A stretch of 34,598 nt of DNA from Acidobacteriaceae bacterium (lineage in GTDB: Bacteria; Acidobacteriota; Terriglobia; Terriglobales; Acidobacteriaceae): assembly GCA_030038115.1 (NCBI GenBank), contig JASHPM010000369.1:1-34598 (forward strand). Reading direction: 5' to 3'. Shown in pieces: positions 15,330-24,100 of the stretch. Each line of letters begins with the position of its first letter. Within the stretch, counting starts at the first letter, position 1. The notes below the pieces were generated by a model. The model was not told the origin of the DNA. It did no database searches and saw only the letters and a list, made by a program, of their open reading frames with translations. Position numbers and translations under genes: made by a program.

Positions 15330-15731
15330 GTGAAGGGGATCGGCACACCGCGCGGCATCCTCATCGTCGACGACGACCCGGCCATCACCGAGACGCTCTC
15401 CGCCATCTTCGAAAAGCACGGCTATGAGGCGCGTGTCGCCAATTCGGCGGAGACAGCTATCGAGATCATCGCTCACTGGGAGCCCGACGTCGCCATCCTC
15501 GACGTGATGCTGCCGTGCATGAATGGCATCGACCTGGCTCTCGTTCTCAGGGCCAATCACCCGGCCTGCCGCCCGGTGCTCTTTTCCGGGCACTACGGCA
15601 CGCAGGCTCTGATGGAAGAAGCGGCGAAGAACGGCAACCTGTTTGAGATTCTCACCAAGCCCGTCCATCCCCTCTTTCTGCTGGACTACGTTTCGAGCCT
15701 GTTTGCCGACACCCCGAAAATCGTGGCCTGA
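15330..15731 (+). CDS. Single-domain response regulator (CheY-like)
   Basis: A 133-residue receiver domain with no output domain. From the GTG at 15330 (GGAGGT a few bases upstream) the acidic pocket is D14-D15-D16 (ILIVDDDPA), the phosphoacceptor is D58 (VAILDVMLP), the switch Ser lies in VLFSGHYG, and the conserved Lys-Pro is in EILTKPVHP. All are intact, so it should be phosphorylated by some histidine kinase, but none is encoded here. The track start (15219) adds an unsupported 37-residue lead. It follows thiL with 136 bases between them and is convergent with rnpB. Its target could be a protein partner, since there is no DNA-binding domain. Confidence 0.9.
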   Translation: MKGIGTPRGILIVDDDPAITETLSAIFEKHGYEARVANSAETAIEIIAHWEPDVAILDVMLPCMNGIDLALVLRANHPACRPVLFSGHYGTQALMEEAAKNGNLFEILTKPVHPLFLLDYVSSLFADTPKIVA

Positions 15732-15744
15732 ATGCGGCGAAAAT

Positions 15745-15792
15745 TTGCCAAAATTTGAAGGCCCCGGCTCTCCTCATCGGAAAACCGGGGCC
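15745..15792 (-). terminator. Likely terminator of rnpB
   Basis: On the minus strand GGCCCCGG pairs perfectly with CCGGGGCC (15785-15792 with 15760-15767) around a 17-base loop, followed by TTCAAATTTT. It starts nine bases after the rnpB P1 stem. On the plus strand it would sit after the response regulator but has no U tract there. Confidence 0.55.
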
Positions 15793-15800
15793 ATGTGTGA

Positions 15801-16271
15801 CAGACAGACCTGTAAGCCGGATTCTGTCGAGGACGGCCATTCCTCTGGGCGCTGCATTGCTGCGAACGCTCCCGGGCATTCTCCGCAGAGAATGCCTTTA
15901 GCGACCTACCCGGAACTTCCACCTCGTCTCCGAGGTGCCTCACCGAGGCTGCCGCGCCGGGCCGGCGCGTGCCCGCATCGCTGCGGACTCGTTCCCTATT
16001 TGGTCTTGCTCCGTGTGGGGTTTACCCTGCCTCCGCCGTTACCGCCGGAGCGGTGCGCTCTTACCGCACCTTTTCACCCTTACCCAGGTTCCCTCCGGGA
16101 ACGGTCCTTGCGGGCCTCCTTCGGAAACCAGGGCGGTCTGTTTTCTGTGGCACTTGCCGTCCCTGAGCCTTCACGCTCAGGTCCCGGATGTTATCCGGCA
16201 CACTGCCCTGAGGAGTCCGGACTTTCCTCCACCGGAGTTGCCCCCGGCAGCGGCCGTCCAGTCTGCCTGCT
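15801..16271 (-). ncRNA. rnpB: RNase P RNA, bacterial type A
   Basis: The catalytic RNA that removes 5' leaders from tRNA precursors. On the minus strand it contains, in order, the universal GGAGGAAAGTCCGGACTCC-like block near the 5' end, GGTGAAAAGGTGCGGTAAGAG in the middle, GGAGCAAGACCAAATAGGG, and GACAGAATCCGGCTTACAGG near the 3' end. CAGGCAGAC at the 5' end pairs with GTCTGTCTG at the 3' end (one G-U) to close stem P1, which defines the ends at about 16269 and 15801. The 471-base length is larger than the E. coli 377 bases, so some peripheral stems are extended, for example the GGTGAGGCACCTCGGAGACGAGGTG hairpin region. All track ORFs across it (such as 15643-16281) are artefacts. Confidence 0.97.
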
Positions 16272-16277
16272 CCTTCG

Positions 16278-16283
16278 ATGATA
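16278..16283 (-). promoter_or_regulatory. Probable -10 element of rnpB (TATCAT)
   Basis: TATCAT on the minus strand is seven bases upstream of the expected first base of the P1 stem, an ideal -10 distance. No clear -35 is seen 16-18 bases further upstream, where the sequence reads GCGGTT. The same hexamer is used in the predicted pyrR promoter. Confidence 0.5.
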
Positions 16284-16333
16284 CCCCGACTTGTCTGCGG
16301 AACCGCACCATTCTCGCCGGCGAATCGCCCCAA

Positions 16334-18124
16334 TTACTGCCCTCCCGCCGACTCCACGGGCTGGAGCGCCACCTGGCACTCCAGCTCAGAGTATCCGTCG
16401 CGCATAAAAGCGTGCCCGCAGAAGCGGTGCGTCTCGCGATAGCCGTGGGCCTCGGCATAAGGGATGACCCCGAACACTTCATTCAGTGGCGCCTCGTGGA
16501 GTTCTCTCGGGTCCGGTCGAATCCAGTCGTCGGTGATGGTCCCGTTGCGCTCGCTCAGCTCATAGCCGCCCACATCGATAATGTCCGGATGCCGCGCTAT
16601 CGTTTGCTGCGCCTCCTGGTTGATGCGCACGTTTCTGCTCCAGATCCAGTACGACGTCGGCTGGTTGAAGTAGATCCGGTGATCGAAGAAGGCAGCGGTC
16701 CCGATGGAGTGATAGCTGAAACCGGCAATCCTCTTGTCCGGTCCCTGGGATCGCAGGAACTTCGCCATCTCCACATCGCCCGAATACGGCCCGTGCACGT
16801 CTCCCCACACCGCATGCGCTGTCCACCACGCCTGGTCCAGCGCCACCACCACCAGCGCGGCCAGCGTCGCGCGCTGCAACCACAGCCGCGCCCCCCGCGG
16901 GGCATCGAGCGGCCACGTCAGCCACAACCCCGCCAGCAGTGACTCCCACAGCATCCCCGCATGTCGCGGCCCATTATCGATCATTCGGAACAGCACCACC
17001 ATCAGCAGCCATGGCATCAGCCCCACCCACCCCAGTCCGCCGCGCCTCCGGCTAAACACGATCGCCATCGCCATTGCCAGCAACACGCAACCGAGCGCCA
17101 GATAACGGAAGTTCGATACCGGAAAAGTGAGCGTAGCCAGAAGACGCGCGGCCTTCCGCCAGTTTCGCTCCCGTGCTGTGTGATGAAGTTCGACAGGCGG
17201 GAGCGGCGTCAGTTCTCCGGGTCGAACGTCCGTCCCTTCCTTCGCCGCCAGCTGCTTCTTCGCATCCTGGTTCCCCAGCCTCGCCCATATCTTTTCCGCC
17301 GCGTGCTGCGGGTTTCGGTCCAGGATGTAATCGATGTCGCTGGGCGGAAACGCCGTCACCACCGCCAGCAGCCAGAAACAGCACAGCAACACCGCCGCCA
17401 TTGCTTTGCGCACCGGGAATCCAGCCCGCACCTTTCTGCGCAGCACCGCCCCAGCGACCACCGCGAAACCCACCGAGGCAACGAACCCATGGACCGACAA
17501 ATTCGCCATCAATCCCAGGAGAACTCCAAGACAGATCAGCCTTCCCCGATCCGCGGGCTCATACTCGGGAATCATTCCTCGCAAAATCGCCGCTGCGGTA
17601 AAAGCCAAAATCGCGTACAACACGTAACTGCGCGCCACCACTGCGTCCTGATACGCCAGCCAAAATCCAAAGGGAAGCAGGATATTCAGAATCAGCGGAA
17701 ACGGCGACCAGCGCAGGAAGACATAAATGCCGCCCACCGCAACGGCGCCCGAGACCCAGTGCATGTCCGCATAGCCAACGTGGCACCGCACCAGCACCCA
17801 CAGAAGCGCGTGCCATAATCCCGGAGAACCTTCGTAGCGCAGCGAGTGCAGCATCAGGTGCCAGAAGCCCTGATCGCGCGCCAGCAACCATGCCTGTCCT
17901 TCATCCGCCCACGGCTCATGCCAGGCAATCCCCAGCGCAACCACCGCAGCATAGCCGGCCAGCACCAGCAACTTGATCAGCTGCTCGGCGTGCGCGGCAC
18001 GATCCTGCCGGCGTTCCTGCTCTCGTTCCTTTTCTACGAGGACGAGTTCCGGCCCGAGTGCTGTCTCTTCGGCCCATTCGACCTGATCGGCCCGCAGGAC
18101 CGCATTGCCTGAGCGGCTGGTCAT
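16334..18124 (-). CDS. GT-C-like polytopic membrane protein
   Basis: The product (596 residues from ATG 18124) has a charged cytoplasmic lead of about 45 residues, then about ten hydrophobic segments and a C-terminal soluble domain of about 170 residues. After the first helix the motif HEPWADEGQAWLLARD places a D-E pair in the first outer loop, typical of GT-C glycosyltransferases, which take sugar from polyprenyl-phosphate donors. The last part (KRIAGFSYHSIGTAAFFD) probably faces the periplasm. The exact donor and acceptor cannot be told, and it may be an enzyme or a scaffold. The track start (18136) is a GTG; the ATG at 18124 is simpler, but neither has a good ribosome site. rnpB follows 60 bases after the stop, on the same strand. 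Confidence 0.78.
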   Translation of the reverse strand: MTSRSGNAVLRADQVEWAEETALGPELVLVEKEREQERRQDRAAHAEQLIKLLVLAGYAAVVALGIAWHEPWADEGQAWLLARDQGFWHLMLHSLRYEGSPGLWHALLWVLVRCHVGYADMHWVSGAVAVGGIYVFLRWSPFPLILNILLPFGFWLAYQDAVVARSYVLYAILAFTAAAILRGMIPEYEPADRGRLICLGVLLGLMANLSVHGFVASVGFAVVAGAVLRRKVRAGFPVRKAMAAVLLCCFWLLAVVTAFPPSDIDYILDRNPQHAAEKIWARLGNQDAKKQLAAKEGTDVRPGELTPLPPVELHHTARERNWRKAARLLATLTFPVSNFRYLALGCVLLAMAMAIVFSRRRGGLGWVGLMPWLLMVVLFRMIDNGPRHAGMLWESLLAGLWLTWPLDAPRGARLWLQRATLAALVVVALDQAWWTAHAVWGDVHGPYSGDVEMAKFLRSQGPDKRIAGFSYHSIGTAAFFDHRIYFNQPTSYWIWSRNVRINQEAQQTIARHPDIIDVGGYELSERNGTITDDWIRPDPRELHEAPLNEVFGVIPYAEAHGYRETHRFCGHAFMRDGYSELECQVALQPVESAGGQ

Positions 18125-18521
18125 CGCGCGGCCCACTGCCGCGGCCGCATCCCGCCCGGGATCGCCTTCGCACGCGCGCAGACGTCCCTTCGCCGGCCCG
18201 CCTCTTCGCGCCGCGCCTCATTGCCCTTCTGTATTTGTTGGCGCTTCGGGATCCCGTGGGTGAATCCCGCGCCCGGTCCATGGGGCATCAGTAAGGATCA
18301 TCCTCAACAGAATTGGACTTGCCTCTGATGTAGCCCCGCCGGTTTTATCCGCCCTCGGACCCGTTCCTGGCTTCTGGGACTGGTCGCAGACATCGCGGTA
18401 CAGGGAACACCTGTCTTCTTCAGATGAAGCTCAGTTAGAATCCGGATGCCTGTCTCAACGCACTCCGCCTGACCCCACAAGGCGCGGAATTTTCGAGCGC
18501 CTTCGCCCCAGAGGAGGCAAC
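18125..18521. other. Non-coding interval between moaC and the membrane-protein gene
   Basis: About 400 bases with no supportable gene; the ORFs drawn here are shadows. It must hold the promoter of the minus-strand membrane protein, but no clear hexamers are seen. Two inverted repeats are visible: AAGGCGC...GCGCCTT (18479-18503, 7-bp stem, 11-base loop), 19 bases past the moaC stop, and ACAGG-GAACA-CCTGT (18400-18414). Neither has a U tract. Confidence 0.6.
18479..18503 (-). terminator. Inverted repeat just after moaC, possible weak terminator
   Basis: AAGGCGC and GCGCCTT are exact complements around an 11-base AT-rich loop. The position 19 bases beyond the moaC stop fits a transcript end, but no T run follows on the minus strand, so it may only be an RNA-stabilising hairpin. 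Confidence 0.35.
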
Positions 18522-18992
18522 CTATTTTCGCGGTCGCGCGTAGTCGCCGCTCTTGCCGCCCGTCTTGCGCTCCAGCTTGAGCTCGCGGATCACCATGCCT
18601 TTGTCCAGCGCCTTGCACATGTCGTAGACCGTCAGCGCGGCAACCGCCGCCGCCGTCATCGCTTCCATCTCCACGCCCGTCGCCGCTGTGGTCGCCGCCG
18701 TCGCGCGAATTGCGATCCCGCCCGCCACCACCTCGGCGCGCACATCCACAAAGCTCAGGGGCAGCGGATGACACATCGGGATCAGCTCCGCTGTCCGCTT
18801 TGCCGCCTGAATTCCCGCAATCCGCGCCACCTCCAGCGGATTCCCCTTCGGATTCTGCGGCAGCGCCCCGAGCACCTCGTCGCTCATCGCGACCGTCACC
18901 GACGCCTCCGCCTCGCGCCGCGTCGCTGGCTTCCCGCTCACGTCCACCATGCGCGCCGCGCCCGCCTCGTCAAAATGCGACAGCTTGCTCAT
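18522..18992 (-). CDS. moaC: Cyclic pyranopterin monophosphate synthase
   Basis: Converts the MoaA product to cyclic pyranopterin monophosphate, an early step of molybdenum cofactor synthesis, in the cytoplasm. The 156-residue length is typical. Conserved family blocks are present: LSHFDEAGAARMVDVSGKP at the start, AKRTAELIPMCHPLPL near residue 65, GVEMEAMTAAAVAALTVYDMCKA near 105-128, and the terminal KTGGKSGDY. The ATG at 18992 is unambiguous. The other moa genes are not in the window, so it is a single unit, divergent from the GH13 gene. The gene order does not show a molybdenum-regulated RNA element in the 142-base gap. Confidence 0.96.
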   Translation of the reverse strand: MSKLSHFDEAGAARMVDVSGKPATRREAEASVTVAMSDEVLGALPQNPKGNPLEVARIAGIQAAKRTAELIPMCHPLPLSFVDVRAEVVAGGIAIRATAATTAATGVEMEAMTAAAVAALTVYDMCKALDKGMVIRELKLERKTGGKSGDYARPRK

Positions 18993-19076
18993 GCCCTACA
19001 GAGTACAGCGGTTCACTCCGCCACCCTCCGGCCCCCGCACCTACCCCTTCTTGTGATAGCTTCTTTGCTTGGTTAA

Positions 19077-19097
19077 GACCGCCACAAAAGAGCGGTC
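19077..19097. repeat. Inverted repeat upstream of the GH13 gene
   Basis: GACCGC (19077-19082) and GCGGTC (19092-19097) form a 6-bp dyad with a nine-base centre, followed by AATTTTCAGTTTC. It is 38 bases before the GH13 ATG and could be an operator or a leader hairpin. The short arms keep confidence low. Confidence 0.35.
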
Positions 19098-19134
19098 AAT
19101 TTTCAGTTTCATTTCTCTGGGAGTGAACAACAAA

Positions 19135-20904
19135 ATGAAAGCAGCGGCCCGCGGCCTTTCGTGTGTCGTCTTCGCGCTCGTCTTCGGGGCGAGTCAGTGC
19201 GCTGTTCTCAGCGCCCAGCAGAGTGCGCCCACCCACCAGAATCCCAACTGGTGGAAGAACGCCGTCATTTACGAAATCTATCCGCGCAGCTTTCAGGATT
19301 CCAACGGCGACGGCATCGGCGACCTCAACGGCATCACCTCGCGTCTGGACTATCTGCAGTCCCTCGGCATCGACGCCATCTGGCTCACCCCCATCTATCC
19401 CTCACCCCAGGTCGACTTCGGCTACGACATCTCCGACTACTGCAACATCGACCCGCAGTACGGCACCCTCGCCGATTTCGACCGCCTCGTCGCCGAAGCG
19501 CACAAACGCAACATCGGCATCATCATGGATCTCGTCCTTAACCACACCTCCGACCAGCATCCCTGGTTCAAAGAGTCGGCCAGCTCGCGCACCAATCCCA
19601 AAGCCGATTGGTATATGTGGCACGACCCGAAGATGGTCAACGGTCACCGCGAGCCGCCCAACAACTGGCTCTCCGTCTTCGGCCACTCCGCCTGGCAATG
19701 GGATCCGGCGCGCCGGCAGTACTACTACCACCGCTTTTACATCCAGCAGCCCGACCTCAACTGGAACAACCCCGCCGTCCGCAAGGCCATGTATGACGTC
19801 GAGCGCTTCTGGATCCGTCATGGCGTCGCCGGCTTCCGTCTCGATGCCATCACCTCCCTTTTCGAAGATCCCCAGGATCGCGACGAAGCGTATGTTCTCG
19901 GCCCTGACGGCAAACCCCTCATCAACGCCTACGGCGATAAGGCAGTCGAGACCAACCTCACCGACAATCTCCCCGAAGTCCACGATGTTCTCCGCGAGTT
20001 ACGCCAGGTGGCCGACCAGACCCATGGCCGCAAGGTCGTCCTCATTGGCGAAACCTATCTCGGCTCCGTCGCCGATCTGGCGAAGATGTACGGGCCGCAC
20101 AACGATGAGCTCGACCTGCCCATGGACATGCAGATCGGTTTCCCGCCCCGCCGCCCTCGTCTCGACGTGAACTGGCTTCGCCCCCGCATCGACGAGGCGG
20201 AGACCGAAATCAACGGCAACATGCCCCTCTTCGTCTTCGATAACCACGACAACGTCCGCTGGGATCGCTACGTCACCGCCGATCACAAGGACGATGTCGG
20301 CCGCGTCATCGCCACCGTCCTCTTCGCCTCGCGCGACACCGCCATGATGTATTACGGCGACGAAATCGGCATGGTCACCACCCCGCCCACGCGCAAGGAA
20401 GATGTGAAGGACCCCATCGGCATCACCGGCTGGCCAAAGGAGAAAGGCCGCGACGGCGAGCGCACGCCGATGCAGTGGAATGATGGGCCCGACGCGGGCT
20501 TCTCACCACCCGGCGTGAAAACCTGGCTGCCCATCCCGCCCAGCTACGCCACCATCAACGTCACCGCGGAAGAGCACGAGCCCGACTCGATGCTGCACTG
20601 GTACCAGCAGATCATCGCGCTCAAGAAGCACGATCCGGCTCTCCACGAGGGCGAAGAGACGATGCTCAACACCAGCAACCAGCATGTGCTCTCCTGGCTG
20701 CGCAAGGCGTCCGACGGAGAAGCCGTCGTCGTCGCCTGTAACTTCACCGATCAGCCGCAGACCGTTAGCTTTGATCTGACCGCCCAGGGTATCCACGGCA
20801 CGCGAGTCAGAACGCTGCTCAGGACTCCCGGTGCTCCCGATCCCGCGTCCCTCGGATCGATCCAGCTCGGACCTTATGGCGTCTACATCGGAAGGGTGGA
20901 GTAG
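19135..20904 (+). CDS. Secreted GH13 alpha-glucosidase
   Basis: Hydrolyses alpha-glucosidic bonds of short malto- or isomalto-oligosaccharides. The 589-residue product starts with a signal peptide (SCVVFALVFGASQCAVLSAQ), so it acts in the periplasm or outside. The (beta/alpha)8 barrel motifs are intact: the calcium-site DSNGDGIGDLNGI, LVLNHTSDQHPWF, the nucleophile D237 in GFRLDAI, the acid/base E306 in IGETYLG, and NHD with D372. The extended loops match oligo-1,6-glucosidase / alpha-glucosidase subfamilies rather than endo-amylases. I chose the ATG at 19135 because the signal peptide starts there; GGGAG lies eleven bases upstream, and a GTG at 19123 is the alternative. It stands alone, with no transporter or LacI regulator beside it. 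Confidence 0.93.
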   Translation: MKAAARGLSCVVFALVFGASQCAVLSAQQSAPTHQNPNWWKNAVIYEIYPRSFQDSNGDGIGDLNGITSRLDYLQSLGIDAIWLTPIYPSPQVDFGYDISDYCNIDPQYGTLADFDRLVAEAHKRNIGIIMDLVLNHTSDQHPWFKESASSRTNPKADWYMWHDPKMVNGHREPPNNWLSVFGHSAWQWDPARRQYYYHRFYIQQPDLNWNNPAVRKAMYDVERFWIRHGVAGFRLDAITSLFEDPQDRDEAYVLGPDGKPLINAYGDKAVETNLTDNLPEVHDVLRELRQVADQTHGRKVVLIGETYLGSVADLAKMYGPHNDELDLPMDMQIGFPPRRPRLDVNWLRPRIDEAETEINGNMPLFVFDNHDNVRWDRYVTADHKDDVGRVIATVLFASRDTAMMYYGDEIGMVTTPPTRKEDVKDPIGITGWPKEKGRDGERTPMQWNDGPDAGFSPPGVKTWLPIPPSYATINVTAEEHEPDSMLHWYQQIIALKKHDPALHEGEETMLNTSNQHVLSWLRKASDGEAVVVACNFTDQPQTVSFDLTAQGIHGTRVRTLLRTPGAPDPASLGSIQLGPYGVYIGRVE

Positions 20905-20922
20905 CATCATCGGCTGACCGCT

Positions 20923-21105
20923 TCACTGCTGACCGCTCTCCCGCTCGTCTTTCCACGGGCAATGCCGGCATCCCGACCCGCAGCAATATCCGCGCCGCCG
21001 GTGGTACGCCTCGGTGAACACCACATACGGTCCCTCGCGATAGAAATCCTCGCCCTCGACCAGCGGCCTCGGCTCGGCACTTTGCTCGGCGCCTGACTCA
21101 GGCAA
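20923..21105 (-). CDS. DUF5522 family small Cys-rich protein
   Basis: A 60-residue protein with the DUF5522 signature: EGEDFYREGPYVVFTEAYH, then RRGYCCGSGCRHCPW, three or four cysteines that may bind a metal. The role is unknown. The track starts at a TTG at 21138; no ATG exists. A TTG at 21105 is eight bases after GGAGG (in the last codons of lhr) and overlaps the lhr stop, so I prefer it. A GTG at 21114 is another option. The overlap means it is very probably translated by coupling with the helicase. In other bacteria such proteins sit beside unrelated genes, to my knowledge, so the link is not proof of joint function. Confidence 0.82.
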   Translation of the reverse strand: MPESGAEQSAEPRPLVEGEDFYREGPYVVFTEAYHRRRGYCCGSGCRHCPWKDERESGQQ

Positions 21106-24100
21106 TCGCGCCACCCTCCAGTTCGCCTTTCCACGCAAATGTCCCCGGCTCCTGCATCTCCGGCATCTCCACCACCAACGACTCCTGCGGCGTCGGGGGC
21201 AAAGGCAGCGTCACCGTATTCCCTGCGATCGACGCCGTCCGCTCACCCGGAATCACAATCCCCACCAGATTCATCGGATCGGCCGCCGCCATCGTCAGCG
21301 GCGGCATATCGGCCAGCGTGCGCGTCCGATTCGCCCGCAGCGCATCCGCGGCCTCCGGCAGCGCAAACTGCTCGCCGCCGAATCCCGACACAAACCGCCC
21401 GCCCCGCACCGCACCGCGCGCTTCCAGCCGCCGGAACATCCCCACCAGCTCCCGCCACGGAGGCACGGTCGTCTCCCGCGCCAAGACATCGCGGCACACC
21501 ACTCCATAGCGCCGCAGCAACATCCGGCACGCCGACTCCACCTGGGCATCGCGCTTCGCCGCGGCCTGTCCCGCCGTCTCGTCGTCGCCTCGCTTCGCTT
21601 TTCCGAACTGCACGGGCTCATCGATATCTGCCAGCAAGGCCCACCGCCCGGATGCATTTCTGCCCGCCGCCTTGGTCTTCCCCGGCGCGGCAAACGCCCG
21701 TTTTCGTCTCGGATCGATCAGCACGCGCAGGCTGTCGAACCCATCGGCATGTACCAGACCCGCTGCTACCAATTCCCACAGCGCGCGATGCACATCCTCG
21801 GCCGTCGGGGTCCCCGGCGAGTCTGCTGTTGGCTCGCTGGGGTGACCTGGCGTGGCCAGCATGCGGATCAAATCCGCCGCAAACATCGCGCCGCGTTCTG
21901 CCAGACACGACCGCACCCGATTCGCCAGCTCGCTCAGGCACGCCGTCAGATTCACCTCAGGAATTTGTCGCTGCGACAGGCACAAATCCATCCAAAGCGC
22001 CTCTTCCCGCACAAAAAACGTCACCGGAGCCATGCTCGTCGGCACCACGCGCCGCGGTCCGCCGCTACTGACGTCCGCAAATGCGGGGTGCGGCGAGATG
22101 CGCCCCCACCCCACCGCACCCGTCAAACACAGCGCATCGAGCCAGCGCGGATCGTACCCCGCGACTCGCTGCGGCAAAATCGACCGCTCCCACTCCGCCG
22201 CCGGCGCCTCAAATCCCTCCAGGCCCCGCAGCGCCTCCAGCAGTCCCTGCTCCCCGCTCAGCTGCCGTCGTTCCCCCAGGTGCTGCCAGTCCAGAAGGAA
22301 CCGCATGTACACCGCCGGCGTCACCGGCTCAATCTGTTTCCGCAGCGTGCTCAGCGTCCGGCGATGAATCCGCTGCAGAATGCGCCGCTCGCACCATTCA
22401 ATCTCAGCGTCCGGCACAGATTCCTGTCCCGGCCTGCCCTCAAACACTCCCCTCAGGATCGTCCCGGTCGATTCCAGCCGCACCATCTGCTGCCAAACCG
22501 CGTTCGCATCGAGCCCCAGTCTCTCCGCGATGCCCGCCGACGTCGTCGGTCCCAGTATTTGTAACCATCCCTGTAACGTTTTCTTCACAATGTCACTGTT
22601 TTCGGGGACTTCCCCGGGCGTTTTCAACATTTCCACAGAGAATTCCACATCGGCCCACAGCGTCCGCACCCATTCTGCTCGCTCCGCTGCGACAAAATAC
22701 GCCCGCTCCTGTGTTCTTGCGGTTGTGGCGCGTCCTGACCGCTCCAGTCGCGCCAGAAAAACATCCCAATCCCGGCATGCCTCATTCCACGACAGCACGT
22801 CCACCGGAACCACCACCAGCGCGCACAGCAGATCGTGCAGTTCATGCTCGTCGCGAATGTCCGGCCAAACCTCCTGCCGAACCTCCGCAATCGCCTCCGC
22901 AGACAAACGCCCGGCTTCACCCAGCGCCGCATCGGGAAGCACGCCGCGCATCTGCACGGCATGCGCCCGCCGCTCCTCCAGTCCCGCATCGTCGAGGAAC
23001 GCGAAAGGATTCGCGTTGATCAATTCGTGCGCAAACGCCGACGGCGTCGTCGTATCCACGGCCACGCAACGAATCCGCCCCTCGTGCATCGCCGCCAGCA
23101 CCGCCTTCAGCCCCTCCAGATCCATCGCCTCCTCGAGCACATCCCGCATCACTTCCTTCACCAGCGGATGGTCCGGAATCTGAATATCGCCCTCGATGTT
23201 CTCGAAACACGCCGCCGCCTGCGGAAAAACGCTGGCCAGCAGATCGTCGCTGCGAATCCTCTGCACCTGCGGCGTAACCTTTTTTCCTTTTTGGAACCGT
23301 AACAGTTGCAAACTCCGCGACGCGTCCCACCGCCAGCGCGTTTTGAAGATGGGCGACGCGATCGAAGCCTGCTCCAGCAGCTCCGTCACCGTCTCCGTTG
23401 TCAGAAAATGAAAAACGTCGCTCAGCGGAAAGCTGTGCTGCTCCGCCAGGCAGATATTCAGCCCGTTATCCGTGGCGGCCGCCTGCAGCTCGAAGTTGAA
23501 CCCCCGGCAAAACCGTTTCCGCAGCGAGAGCCCCCAGGCTTTGTTGATCCGGCCTCCAAACGGCGCGTGCAGGATCAGCTGCATGCCTCCGCCCTCATCG
23601 AAGAATCGTTCTGCAACAACCGTTGTTACAGAAGGCACCACTCCCAGCACCGCGCGCCCTGCCGCCACGTACGCAATCAGCTGCTCTGCGCCGGCGTCGT
23701 CCACGCCGCACTCCGTCTTCAGGAACGCCGCAGCCTCGGCGATCTCCGGGATCGCCTGGCTTACGTAACCGGGCAGCACATCCCGCGTCCGCCGGTCGAT
23801 CTCCTCCCGCAGCTCCGCCACAAACTCCGACAGCTCCCGCGTCCGTTGCGGCGCTTCGCCAAACCAGAACGGCAGCGTTGGCGGCGCTCCATGCGCGTCT
23901 TCCACCAGCACCCGCCCCGCTGTCTCGATGCGCTGTATGCGCCAGCTGGCGTTGCCCAGCTGCACTACGTCACCCGGCGAAGAATCTACCGCGAAGTGTT
24001 CGTCGAGGGTCGCAATTTGTACGCCCTCCGGTTGCAAAATCACCGGAAACAGCGCCGTATCCGGTATCGCGCCGCCATTCGTGATCGCCGTCGTCCGCGC

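Noticed and set aside
15643-16942. Plus-strand ORFs of 212 and 335 aa
   Set aside because: They cover the RNase P RNA on the other strand, including its universally conserved blocks.
18302-18774. 156-aa minus-strand ORF overlapping moaC
   Set aside because: It is a shifted-frame shadow of moaC; the moaC frame has all family motifs and a proper ATG.
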